A stretch of 64,000 nt of DNA from UBA1723 sp045629285. Lineage in GTDB: Bacteria; Bacteroidota; Bacteroidia; Bacteroidales; Paludibacteraceae. How positions within the stretch are numbered: the first letter of the stretch is position 1; every line of letters starts with the position of its first letter. A program made the translations under genes and the position numbers. Shown here piece by piece: positions 17,491 to 24,928 of this stretch. Location of the stretch: the NCBI GenBank assembly GCA_045629285.1, contig JAZQQY010000015.1, positions 30,079-94,078 on the forward strand, given 5' to 3'. The notes under the pieces were generated by a model. That model had not been told where the DNA came from, did no database searches, and saw only the letters and a list, made by a program, of their open reading frames with translations.

Positions 17491-18354
17491 ATGAAAAACA
17501 GCGAAGATTTAGAAATCGTATTCAAGAAGATAAGTCCAGAAAATCTTCATTTGATAGAAGACCTTTCGTCTGAAATCTCGAAGAACATGTACTATCTTTT
17601 TATATGCGACAACGGACGATTAAGAATAATGATTGAAGGCGTCTCTTTTGAACTTTTCAAAGGTGATGTCTGCATCTATACGCCAGGTAGAAACGTCTCT
17701 ATGATAGACTATTCCCACGAATTGAGCGGATTGCTTCTAGGATCTTCCGACGACCGTTTGCAACGTACAATCTACTCAGTATTCAACGTTGAAAAACTAA
17801 TCTATCTTCGCTCCAACCCTACCCTACACTTAGATCAGGATCAATTAAATACGCTGATGCAGTTTGTAAAAAGTGCAATTGAAGTATTTAAAGAGACAAC
17901 ACAGTCGGAAACAGATTACACAAAGAAGTTGAAAGACTCACTTGTCAATTCCGTCTGCTACTATATTCTTCACCTATACAGCATCTACAGAAGCGAAGCA
18001 GAGAATAAGAACAACACATTCAACAGAAGTTCAGATATATTAAAGCGTTTCCTAGTGCTTCTTTTCCACAATTATATAAAAGAGAGAAGCGTGGAGTTCT
18101 ATGCGTCTCAAATCGGTCTTTCTAAGCGTTATTTCTCTACAATGATCAAAAGCGAAAGCGGCAAGACTCCAAAGCAATGGATCGAGCAAGTGGTGATCGA
18201 AGAAATCAAGCACTATCTTTCGAATCCAAACATGCCTATCAAGGAGATCGCATTTCACTTCAACTTTACAAGCCAAAGTTTCTTCGGCAAATTCTTCAAA
18301 GAGAGCGTAGGTATATCACCTAAGGAATACAGACAGAACATCTTGAAGAAGTAA
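17491..18354 (+). CDS. AraC-family transcriptional regulator
   Basis: A 287-residue protein with a cupin-like N-terminal half (about 1-130) and a C-terminal AraC double helix-turn-helix (about 185-285: VEFYASQIGLSKRYFSTMIKSESGKTPKQWI and IKEIAFHFNFTSQSFFGKFFKESVGISPKEY). It follows the efflux operon terminator on the same strand, so the locus could be under both TetR and AraC control, possibly by readthrough. The ligand is unknown. The overall plan is shared with the AraC protein at 43736-44608. Confidence 0.88.
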   Translation: MKNSEDLEIVFKKISPENLHLIEDLSSEISKNMYYLFICDNGRLRIMIEGVSFELFKGDVCIYTPGRNVSMIDYSHELSGLLLGSSDDRLQRTIYSVFNVEKLIYLRSNPTLHLDQDQLNTLMQFVKSAIEVFKETTQSETDYTKKLKDSLVNSVCYYILHLYSIYRSEAENKNNTFNRSSDILKRFLVLLFHNYIKERSVEFYASQIGLSKRYFSTMIKSESGKTPKQWIEQVVIEEIKHYLSNPNMPIKEIAFHFNFTSQSFFGKFFKESVGISPKEYRQNILKK

Positions 18355-18371
18355 AAAATAAAAGATAAGAC

Positions 18372-18415
18372 AACAAAACAGCCTTGGCGAATGATTTCGC
18401 CAAGGCTGTTTTGTT
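18372..18415. terminator. Bidirectional terminator between convergent genes
   Basis: A perfect 20-bp stem (18372-18391 with 18396-18415) around a 4-nt loop lies between the convergent AraC gene and the PagL-like barrel gene. A-rich and T-rich flanks allow termination in both directions. Confidence 0.9.
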
Positions 18416-18461
18416 TCATTCTACTTATTTATTTTCTCCTAACCGATAAGGATCACCAGCA

Positions 18462-19898
18462 TCAATCCATTATTTCTGTAGATCCGCTTGCATTCTTTCC
18501 TTTGGTTTTTCCTCCGCTTTGTTTCTTCTTTTGGTTATTCTTGTATTTCTTGCTAGGATGATCATACTTACGAGGAGTATAGTAACGATTACGCTCACCC
18601 TGAATCTTTTCTTCAGTATAGTCTTCCTTACGCTTAAACGGATTCTTCAAACGCTTGAAAGGATTGCTCTTCAAACGTGAACCGAAGTCTGGAATAGCGA
18701 AACCGATACCTAGCTCTGCATCCTCAAACTGCATCAAATGAGTCTTGACACGTGCAGTTGTATACCAATGTTCATTGAAATAATACTTAGTATTAAGTTT
18801 CTGATAGAACAGATTCTCAATTCTGTATCTTGCATTAGGATTTCCAAGATCGTCCTCAGCAGGCACCTTCCATGGTCGCCATGCATATACACCGAAATCA
18901 AAACCTACCAAGAAATGATATATTGTGATATCGTTCGACAAACCGACACCGACACTCAACTTATTCTTGAACTTATCTTCGTCTATAAAGTTGTATCTAC
19001 GGTTAATTTCTCTATCCTTTCCATCATAGATACTATTAAAGAATACATCAGAGAACAAACCGATTCTATACGCATTTGACAAAGGCAGAACAGCACGCAA
19101 ACACAAATCCAAATCTGGATAATAGTGACTTACATCATTTTCGTCAAGCTGATTGACACCACCGGTCAACTCAAACTCCAAAGCAAGAATCTTCTTGACC
19201 TTATCTGCAGGATTCTTGATAGGCAACGCCCATACGTTAGGCGTATATCTGGCTCCTAGATAGACATCCCATATAGCCTTGTTTTCTGCATTTCTATTTG
19301 TGCCGAACGAACTCATCACAAAAGCATCGCCACCGAATGCAATCTCCCACTGGTATAGTTTACGACCGTATGCCCTACCAAGACGGATATTAAAATCCAG
19401 GCCACCATTGTACAAACCAACATTATACCTAGTCAAAAGAGTGAATGCATCGATACCGTTCCAATTATCTTTCTGCAACAACTGCTTAGGATAAAGGGCA
19501 AAACCCGAGCCTAACTTTAAATTTGCAGCAAAACGAGGTGTATGAATGAACGGCCACTTAAAATAAGCGTATGTAGCAACAGTAAGGTTAGACCTTGTTC
19601 CATTTTCAACCAACAACGACAAACTGTCCGGGAACATCGTGTAAAATGGAGTAACCGCAAAACCTACACTTGGGAAATTGTACGTATAATCCTGATTCCA
19701 GTCACCCAACAAAGGCAATTCCACAGCATATTCGGAAGCGAAAGTCCAATCGCTCTTCGAACCAAGGAAATCCTTTCCTACCATCAAATCGTTGGAGAAT
19801 TTGAAAATCATGTTCTTTTGTGAAAATACGTCAGCACAACACGACACCAACATGGTCGCCGCGATGACTAATTTCATTATTATAGAACAGTTTTTCAT
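18462..19898 (-). CDS. PagL-like (acyloxyacyl hydrolase family) outer membrane barrel
   Basis: A 478-residue protein with a signal peptide (about 1-26) and many alternating aromatic strands typical of an outer membrane barrel. Near residues 380-400 it carries VKTHLMQFEDAELGIGFAI, which resembles the C-terminal H-x-S...E region of Bacteroidota proteins annotated as PagL/acyloxyacyl hydrolase, a lipid A deacylase family. Here the residue two after His is Met, not Ser, so catalysis is doubtful. The final 80 residues are strongly basic (FKRLKNPFKRKE...KKQSGGKTKGK) and probably face the periplasm or bind nucleic acid or LPS. Family call tentative. Confidence 0.55.
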   Translation of the reverse strand: MKNCSIIMKLVIAATMLVSCCADVFSQKNMIFKFSNDLMVGKDFLGSKSDWTFASEYAVELPLLGDWNQDYTYNFPSVGFAVTPFYTMFPDSLSLLVENGTRSNLTVATYAYFKWPFIHTPRFAANLKLGSGFALYPKQLLQKDNWNGIDAFTLLTRYNVGLYNGGLDFNIRLGRAYGRKLYQWEIAFGGDAFVMSSFGTNRNAENKAIWDVYLGARYTPNVWALPIKNPADKVKKILALEFELTGGVNQLDENDVSHYYPDLDLCLRAVLPLSNAYRIGLFSDVFFNSIYDGKDREINRRYNFIDEDKFKNKLSVGVGLSNDITIYHFLVGFDFGVYAWRPWKVPAEDDLGNPNARYRIENLFYQKLNTKYYFNEHWYTTARVKTHLMQFEDAELGIGFAIPDFGSRLKSNPFKRLKNPFKRKEDYTEEKIQGERNRYYTPRKYDHPSKKYKNNQKKKQSGGKTKGKNASGSTEIMD

Positions 19899-20021
19899 TG
19901 GTACGCTATATATTGCATAGTGATTTACGTTGCAAATATAAAAAAATTATTTTTGACATTTATATGTATAGCCAATAATAAGACCTATTTTTGCAATATA
20001 TTTTACAAAACACGGAGACTA

Positions 20022-20519
20022 ATGGAGTTTAACATCGACAATAAAAGCACAAGAGAGTTGGTAGAAATGCTGGCTCAAAAACTAATTGCAACCGGAAAGA
20101 CAATCGCCACTGCCGAGAGTTGCACCGGAGGCAACATTGCACACAACATCACCCTTCTTGCCGGCAGTTCACAATATTTTCTTGGCGGAATCGTGTCGTA
20201 TGCGAATGAAGTGAAGATGAACGTGCTTGGTGTCAACAAGGATGATTTGGGAAAATACGGAGCCGTAAGTCAAGCCGTCGTGGAATCAATGGCAGCAGGA
20301 GCCTGCAAAACAATCGGCAGCGACTACAGTGTGGCGACATCCGGCATAGCCGGTCCTGGAGGCGGAAGCGAGGAAAAGCCGGTCGGCACAGTATGGATGG
20401 CGGCAAGTGATGGAAAGAGAACTGTCAGCAAAAGATGGAATTTTAGCGGGAACCGTGAAGAAATCATAGAAAAAGCTACAAAATCAGCCATTTTTATGCT
20501 TTTAGAGATTGTTTGTTAA
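20022..20519 (+). CDS. cinA: CinA-family nicotinamide-nucleotide amidase (PncC domain)
   Basis: A 165-residue stand-alone CinA C-terminal domain. The start is ATG 20022; the longer in-frame start at 19920 adds non-homologous, hydrophobic codons over the promoter region (TATTTTTG at 19986-19993). It has the conserved AESCTGGNIAHNIT and TSGIAGPGGGSEEKPVGTVW motifs. The domain deamidates nicotinamide mononucleotide to nicotinic acid mononucleotide in pyridine nucleotide recycling; the N-terminal molybdopterin-like domain of full-length CinA is absent, as in many bacteria. The rpmB operon promoter overlaps its 3' end. Confidence 0.9.
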   Translation: MEFNIDNKSTRELVEMLAQKLIATGKTIATAESCTGGNIAHNITLLAGSSQYFLGGIVSYANEVKMNVLGVNKDDLGKYGAVSQAVVESMAAGACKTIGSDYSVATSGIAGPGGGSEEKPVGTVWMAASDGKRTVSKRWNFSGNREEIIEKATKSAIFMLLEIVC

Positions 20520-20538
20520 AAACTTTTTTATATTTTTG
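20509..20538 (+). promoter_or_regulatory. Promoter of the rpmB-rpmG-DUF4295 operon
   Basis: TTG (20509-20511), a 19-nt spacer and TATTTTTG (20531-20538) match the consensus. The -33 element lies inside the last codons of cinA. Transcription would begin near 20545, leaving a leader of about 155 nt before rpmB. Confidence 0.72.
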
Positions 20539-20551
20539 CACAGAATTTGTG

Positions 20552-20630
20552 AAGTAGCCTATACGTGAGGGCGAAACACAAGAGATAAAATGAATTGTTT
20601 CTTTGGTGGACTCTGATAGTTACGCTACTT
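20552..20630 (+). promoter_or_regulatory. Structured leader RNA of the ribosomal-protein operon
   Basis: The leader can fold into a closed element: AAGTAGC (20552-20558) pairs with GCTACTT (20624-20630), extended by CTAT (20559-20562) with ATAG (20616-20619) across a 4-nt bulge, and an inner hairpin GAAACA/TGTTTC (20573-20578, 20596-20601). Ribosomal protein operons are often autoregulated through such leaders. I recognise no known leader family here, so the function is inferred from position and fold only. Confidence 0.45.
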
Positions 20631-20699
20631 TCGAGAGAAAGATTCAGAAATTCCTCCTTGAATATATTCTGTAAGCAATAACAAAAAAGTTAAACAAAA

Positions 20700-20933
20700 A
20701 TGTCTAAGGTTTGTCAGCTTACCGGAAAGCAAGCGCAGAACGGTAACAACGTATCTCACTCAAAGAGAAGAACAAAGAGATTGTTCAACGTAAATTTGAA
20801 GACAAAGAAGTTCTACTGGCCAGAGCAGGGTTGCTGGATTGAGCTTAAGGTGTCTGCAAAAGCATTGCGTACAATTAACAAGAAAGGTATTGATGCAGCC
20901 CTTGTAGAGGCAGCTCAGAAGGGTCTATTTTAA
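20700..20933 (+). CDS. rpmB: 50S ribosomal protein L28
   Basis: A 77-residue basic protein starting MSKVCQLTGKQAQNGNNVSH, the classical bL28 start, with SKRRTKRLFNVNL and KFYWPEQGCWIELKVSAKALRTI. It is a structural protein of the large ribosomal subunit. First gene of a three-gene operon (rpmB-rpmG-DUF4295) with 20 bp to rpmG; this order is characteristic of Bacteroidota. Preceded by a promoter and a roughly 155-nt leader with predicted structure. Confidence 0.97.
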   Translation: MSKVCQLTGKQAQNGNNVSHSKRRTKRLFNVNLKTKKFYWPEQGCWIELKVSAKALRTINKKGIDAALVEAAQKGLF

Positions 20934-20953
20934 TCAGTCGGGAGGTTTAAACG

Positions 20954-21142
20954 ATGGCAAAGAAAAGTAAAGAGAATAGAGTACAGGTGATTTTGGAGTG
21001 TACTGAGCACAAGGATAGCGGAATGCCAGGAACTTCTCGTTACATCACAACAAAGAATAGAAAGAACACTCCAGAGCGTTTGGAGTTGAAGAAGTACAAT
21101 CCTATTCTTAAGCGTTATACTATTCACAAAGAAATTAAATAA
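20954..21142 (+). CDS. rpmG: 50S ribosomal protein L33
   Basis: A 62-residue protein with the bL33 pattern (NRVQVILECTEHKDSGMPGTSRY, TTKNRKNTPERLELKKYNP). There is a single Cys, so this is the zinc-free (C-minus) form rather than the four-cysteine zinc ribbon form. Located 20 bp after rpmB and 9 bp before the DUF4295 gene, in one transcript. Confidence 0.96.
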   Translation: MAKKSKENRVQVILECTEHKDSGMPGTSRYITTKNRKNTPERLELKKYNPILKRYTIHKEIK

Positions 21143-21151
21143 TAAGCTACT

Positions 21152-21307
21152 ATGGCAAAGAAAGCGGTTGCATCATTGCAGACAGGTGAAGGTCGTTCAT
21201 ACGCAAAGGTCATCAAGATGGTTAAGTCACCAAAGAACGGTGCTTACGTATTCGAGGAGACTATGGTTCACAACGACGACGTAAAGGCATTCTTAGCAAA
21301 GAAGTAA
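21152..21307 (+). CDS. DUF4295 small basic protein, ribosome-associated
   Basis: A 51-residue ORF (ATG at 21152, TAA at 21305-21307). It begins MAKKAVASLQTGEGRSYAKV and contains MVKSPKNGAY, the DUF4295 signature found in Bacteroidota directly after rpmB-rpmG. It is short, lysine-rich and co-transcribed with two large-subunit proteins, pointing to a ribosomal role. I recall that a Bacteroidota-specific large-subunit protein (bL38) was described from a Flavobacterium ribosome structure, and this family may be it; I am not certain. A terminator follows after 23 bp. Confidence 0.88.
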   Translation: MAKKAVASLQTGEGRSYAKVIKMVKSPKNGAYVFEETMVHNDDVKAFLAKK

Positions 21308-21330
21308 GAATTCTTTATTCACAATATAAT

Positions 21331-21360
21331 CAGACGGAGCAACTTTGTTCCGTCTGTTTT
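21331..21360 (+). terminator. Terminator of the rpmB operon
   Basis: CAGACGGA (21331-21338) pairs with TCCGTCTG (21349-21356), extended inside by CAA/TTG, and is followed by TTTT. Confidence 0.85.
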
Positions 21361-21386
21361 TATTTTGTGTTTTCCATAAATAGTTT

Positions 21387-21416
21387 TTGAAATATCAAAA
21401 AAGTAGGGTATCTTTG
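21387..21416 (+). promoter_or_regulatory. greA promoter
   Basis: TTG (21387-21389, within TTTTTG), a 19-nt spacer and TATCTTTG (21409-21416) fit the Bacteroides consensus. The 5' UTR would be about 95 nt. Confidence 0.75.
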
Positions 21417-21516
21417 CACCCGTGATATTCAACGATAGAGAGTTTCGGCCGACAGTCGAGATTCTTTTTTATTGTGTTTTTTAGAAACTTAAATTAATAC
21501 CAAATAAAATAAAATT

Positions 21517-21987
21517 ATGGCTGTATCTTACGTTAGTAAAGAGGGCTTGCAGAAGATGCAAGAGGAGCTACACCGCCTTGAGACAGTGGAGCGCCCAAGA
21601 ATTTCAGCTCAAATTGCTGAGGCAAGAGAAAAAGGCGACCTAAGCGAGAACGCCGAATACGACGCTGCAAAAGAGGCTCAGGGTCTGCTTGAAGGTGAAA
21701 TCTCTATGCTAAAGGAGAAAATTTTGAACTCAAAGGTGATCGATATGTCTAAGATCGACACTGAGACCGTACATATCCTTAATAAGGTTGAGATCAAGAA
21801 CACTAAGACTAATGCCAAGATGTGCTACACTATCGTGTCTGAAAACGAGGCTAACCTTAAGGAGTTTAAGATCTCTACTACTACTCCTATCGCAAAGGCT
21901 TTGCTTGGCAAGAAGGTCGGAGATATCGTAGAAGTGGTCACTCCTGCTGCAAAAATGGCATTTGAAATCCTTAGCATCTCTATCTAA
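21517..21987 (+). CDS. greA: Transcription elongation factor GreA
   Basis: A 156-residue protein with an N-terminal coiled coil (about 1-75: LQKMQEELHRLETVERPRISAQIAEAREKGDLSENAEYDAAKE), including the acidic tip DLSENAEYDAA that reaches the RNA polymerase active site, and a C-terminal FKBP-like domain (TTTPIAKALLGKKVGDIVEV). It stimulates cleavage of backtracked transcripts. Its stop overlaps the start of the HIT gene by one base; the greA-HIT pair is common in Bacteroidales. Confidence 0.97.
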   Translation: MAVSYVSKEGLQKMQEELHRLETVERPRISAQIAEAREKGDLSENAEYDAAKEAQGLLEGEISMLKEKILNSKVIDMSKIDTETVHILNKVEIKNTKTNAKMCYTIVSENEANLKEFKISTTTPIAKALLGKKVGDIVEVVTPAAKMAFEILSISI

Positions 21988-22382
21988 TGGCTACAATTTT
22001 CACAAGAATCATCAACGGAGAAATCCCTTGCTACAAGATATACGAGGATGAGAACTATTTCGCATTCCTTGACATCAACCCTCTTCAGAAGGGTCATACG
22101 CTTGTAATCCCCAAAAAGGAAGAGGATTATATCTTCAACCTTGACGACGCAACTTACTCTGGTTTGCAGATGGTTGCAAAGAAGATCGCTGCTGCTATCA
22201 AAGAGAGTACAAACTGCAAAAGAGTCGGAGTTACCGTACTTGGAATGGAAGTGCCTCACGTACATATCCACCTTGTGCCAATGAACAGCGAGAAAGATAT
22301 GCTATTCTCCAACCCTAAGATGGAGCTTAGCAAAGAGGAGTTTGAGGCTATCGCTGCCGACATCGCAAAGCGCATTAAATAA
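21987..22382 (+). CDS. HIT-family nucleotide hydrolase
   Basis: A 131-residue Hint-branch protein starting TIFTRIINGEIPCYKIYEDE and containing the histidine triad in VPHVHIHLVP. Such enzymes hydrolyse phosphoramidate bonds, for example adenosine 5'-monophosphoramidate or aminoacyl-AMP. It starts on the last base of the greA stop codon (TAATG), so the two are co-transcribed and probably translationally coupled. Followed by a terminator. Confidence 0.94.
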   Translation: MATIFTRIINGEIPCYKIYEDENYFAFLDINPLQKGHTLVIPKKEEDYIFNLDDATYSGLQMVAKKIAAAIKESTNCKRVGVTVLGMEVPHVHIHLVPMNSEKDMLFSNPKMELSKEEFEAIAADIAKRIK

Positions 22383-22404
22383 TCTCAAACCATAAAGCAA
22401 AATC

Positions 22405-22437
22405 AAAGCCAGACAGTTTTATCTGTTTGGCTTTTTT
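22405..22437 (+). terminator. Terminator of greA-HIT
   Basis: AAAGCCAGACAG (22405-22416) pairs with CTGTTTGGCTTT (22423-22434), with one G-U, followed by TTT. A TACCTTTG -7 element (22441-22448) directly after it probably serves the next gene. Confidence 0.78.
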
Positions 22438-22469
22438 AATTACCTTTGTCCAAACTAACGAACATTCTT

Positions 22470-23348
22470 ATGAAGACACTAAAGACTCCTAAAGAAATAG
22501 AGAATCGCAACGTAAAAAGCATTCTTAATATCTTCGACTTAGCGACTGGGAAATACGATACTGTCGCAGTAATCGACGCTCTAGCAGAGGCTCCAAACTG
22601 GGAAAGCAACGGCAAACATCTAGTCTACAACAGCCTTGGCAGACTTTACCGTTTCAATATCGAGAGTAAAGTTTCAACTCAGATCGACAGCCAATACTGC
22701 AGTCACTGCAACAACGACCACGTGCTATCCCCAGACGGAAAACGTGTGGCGGTGAGCCACCACACTCGTGAAGACGGAGAAAGCCGCATCTACACTTTCC
22801 CTATTGAAGGAGGTGCACCAACTCTTGTAACTCCTATCGCACCAAGTTACCTTCACGGATGGAGTCCCGACGGCTCTACCCTAGCCTACTGTGCAGAAAG
22901 AAACGGCCAATACGACGTTTTTACAATCCCTGTAAACGGCGGATTGGAGACTCAGCTTACAAACACTCCAGGTCTTGACGATGGCCCTGAATACAGTCCT
23001 TGCGGCAAATACATCTGGTTCAACTCAGTAAGAAGCGGATTGATGCATATCTGGAGAATGAAAGCCGACGGTTCGGAGCAGACTCAGATGACCGACGATG
23101 GCATGAACGACTGGTTTGCCCACCTATCCCCTGACGGAAAGAAGGTCATCTTCATCTCATACTACGAAGGTGACGTCGCCCCAGGTGATCATCCAGCCAA
23201 CAAGAACGTGGAGATCAGAATGATGGACAGCGACGGAAAGAATGTCAAGACTCTTATCAAGCTATTCGGTGGCCAAGGTTCATTGAACGTCAACTCATGG
23301 AGCCCTTGTGGCACCAAATTCGCATTCATGAGCTACGAGGTAAAATAA
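22470..23348 (+). CDS. TolB-like WD40/PD40 beta-propeller protein, cytoplasmic
   Basis: A 292-residue protein. The ATG at 22470 is chosen over the TTG at 22446, which lies inside the probable -7 element TACCTTTG (22441-22448). It is built of TolB-type propeller repeats with the SPDG signature (LSPDGKRVAVSHH, WSPDGSTLAYCAE, YSPCGKYIWFNS, LSPDGKKVIFISY, WSPCGTKFAFMSY). There is no signal peptide, unlike periplasmic TolB, so it should stay in the cytoplasm. Related proteins occur beside carbohydrate genes; no such partner is here, and the role is unknown. Confidence 0.82.
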   Translation: MKTLKTPKEIENRNVKSILNIFDLATGKYDTVAVIDALAEAPNWESNGKHLVYNSLGRLYRFNIESKVSTQIDSQYCSHCNNDHVLSPDGKRVAVSHHTREDGESRIYTFPIEGGAPTLVTPIAPSYLHGWSPDGSTLAYCAERNGQYDVFTIPVNGGLETQLTNTPGLDDGPEYSPCGKYIWFNSVRSGLMHIWRMKADGSEQTQMTDDGMNDWFAHLSPDGKKVIFISYYEGDVAPGDHPANKNVEIRMMDSDGKNVKTLIKLFGGQGSLNVNSWSPCGTKFAFMSYEVK

Positions 23349-23366
23349 GCAATCGAAATAAAACAA

Positions 23367-23397
23367 AAAAAGGACGAACGTAAAGTTCGTCCTTTTT
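23367..23397. terminator. Bidirectional terminator
   Basis: A perfect 13-bp stem (23367-23379 with 23385-23397, loop GTAAA) with A and T flanks lies between the convergent propeller and SseB-like genes. Confidence 0.9.
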
Positions 23398-23419
23398 GCA
23401 TATATAGAATTATTCTATT

Positions 23420-24772
23420 TTATGCCTCTTTATTTTCTGTAGTCTCTGCAGCTTCAGAAGTTTCCGCATTTTCAGTTTTTGCCTTCTCCGCCATCTGCTT
23501 CTCATACTCCTCTCTTAGCTCCTTCTTCACGACTGCCAAGTGCTCCATGATCTTCTTGTTGACAGTCAAGCACAAGCCCTTGCTATTGACGATAAACGCA
23601 TCGGCATTCATAGCCTCGACCATCTCAACTACCTTGTCGTACGAATGAGTAGTTGTCATCCAATCGGCACCGAACTCCTTCGACTGTTCAGCGATATCTG
23701 TAAACACTGCTAAAGCTGAAGTGTTGTCGCTACCATTCATAACTGGGAATACGTTGTTGCCATTATCGTCCTTACGAGTAGGAATCAAATATGTTGAAGA
23801 TACAATGGCGGCCATCATTTCACGCTCAAGGAATGCGCACATTCTGTTGTGCATATCTTTGTTTGCGCCCTCCTCTACATTCTCTCTACGCATCTCCTGG
23901 AAGAATGCAGTCATAGCGATCTGTAGACGCGGATTCTGGATTGCTGTCTCACCTTCCGTCTTAGCGGTAGGCCACTCCTCCATTGGGATTGCGGCTGCCG
24001 GACGAACACCGTCGGCAACAAATACAGCCAAGTAACCGTCCTTACGAAGAGCATCCATACATAAGTGCAACTCTTCTTTCTTTACTGGCATTACATCTAC
24101 CTCATAATGTCCCTCAGCCATTTTCTGGATAAACGACTCCTTATGTTCGTCAGTAAGAAGGACCAATGCTCCGTGTTGCAACTCGTATGGATATCCGGTA
24201 GTCTTACTGATTGTAAGCCAAACCTGTTCCTGAGCCGCTACCTTTGCAACGACCATCTTAGAGTTGATCGCAAGTAGATTATTGAAAACTCTTACATCCT
24301 GCTCCTTCTGCATCGAGCGAGCCTTCGGAATCATAACATTCTGCATGTACGACATCACGAAAAGATTCTCCTGAAGTGTAGCCTCAGCGAATAATTTCAA
24401 GCCTTCCGGACCCTTGAAACACTGCTGCAACAACTCAGTACGCTTCTCATCCGATTCAACAGGCTCACCCATGTTCATATTTAGGTTCAACTGCATCTGC
24501 TGACCAGGCTGAATATTCTGAGCCGGATCATTGCTTCTGAATCTGAACTGCGAAACATCAACCTTTCCTACAGGCTCTTCAGCATTCACGTTTGCTGCAG
24601 CTGAACTATTTACCTTAGTTGGATCAAACTTGTCGGCAGGATTAAACTTCTGCTCAGGCTCTTTTGCTACCTCTGGCTTACTGCTTTCCGCCTCTTTTGC
24701 TGGAGTCGACTTTGGCTCTTCCTTTGCCTTCTCCTGCTCCTTATTTCCGAAAATTTTATTGAAAAATCCCAT
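23420..24772 (-). CDS. SseB-like domain protein with disordered N-terminus
   Basis: A 450-residue cytoplasmic protein. The N-terminal 110 residues are rich in Lys, Glu, Pro, Ala and Asn (probably disordered), followed by a globular middle. A C-terminal region (about 300-420) resembles the SseB/YseB fold (ERE...AAIVSSTYLIPT...FPVMNGSDNTSALAVFTDIAEQSKEFGADW). SseB domains are found in enhanced-serine-sensitivity proteins and in type VII/VI related contexts, and their function is poorly known. A charged Glu/Ala tail closes it. A TATATTTG box (24797-24790) precedes the gene. No obvious partner. Confidence 0.6.
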   Translation of the reverse strand: MGFFNKIFGNKEQEKAKEEPKSTPAKEAESSKPEVAKEPEQKFNPADKFDPTKVNSSAAANVNAEEPVGKVDVSQFRFRSNDPAQNIQPGQQMQLNLNMNMGEPVESDEKRTELLQQCFKGPEGLKLFAEATLQENLFVMSYMQNVMIPKARSMQKEQDVRVFNNLLAINSKMVVAKVAAQEQVWLTISKTTGYPYELQHGALVLLTDEHKESFIQKMAEGHYEVDVMPVKKEELHLCMDALRKDGYLAVFVADGVRPAAAIPMEEWPTAKTEGETAIQNPRLQIAMTAFFQEMRRENVEEGANKDMHNRMCAFLEREMMAAIVSSTYLIPTRKDDNGNNVFPVMNGSDNTSALAVFTDIAEQSKEFGADWMTTTHSYDKVVEMVEAMNADAFIVNSKGLCLTVNKKIMEHLAVVKKELREEYEKQMAEKAKTENAETSEAAETTENKEA

Positions 24773-24928
24773 TTTTACATTATTTTCTACAAATATAACA
24801 AATTGTCAGCAAAACATTACTTGTGGGTCTGTTTTTTTGTCTACTCCACTCATTAACCGACATTTGAAGATATCGCATTTACAGATAATTGCTAACTTTG
24901 CCCATATTAAAACGCAAACAACAATACA

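Noticed and set aside
20591..20617. Nine-codon ORF (MNCFFGGL) in the rpmB leader
   Set aside because: Too short and of no clear composition bias; it lies inside the predicted stem-loop region, so a leader peptide is not supported.
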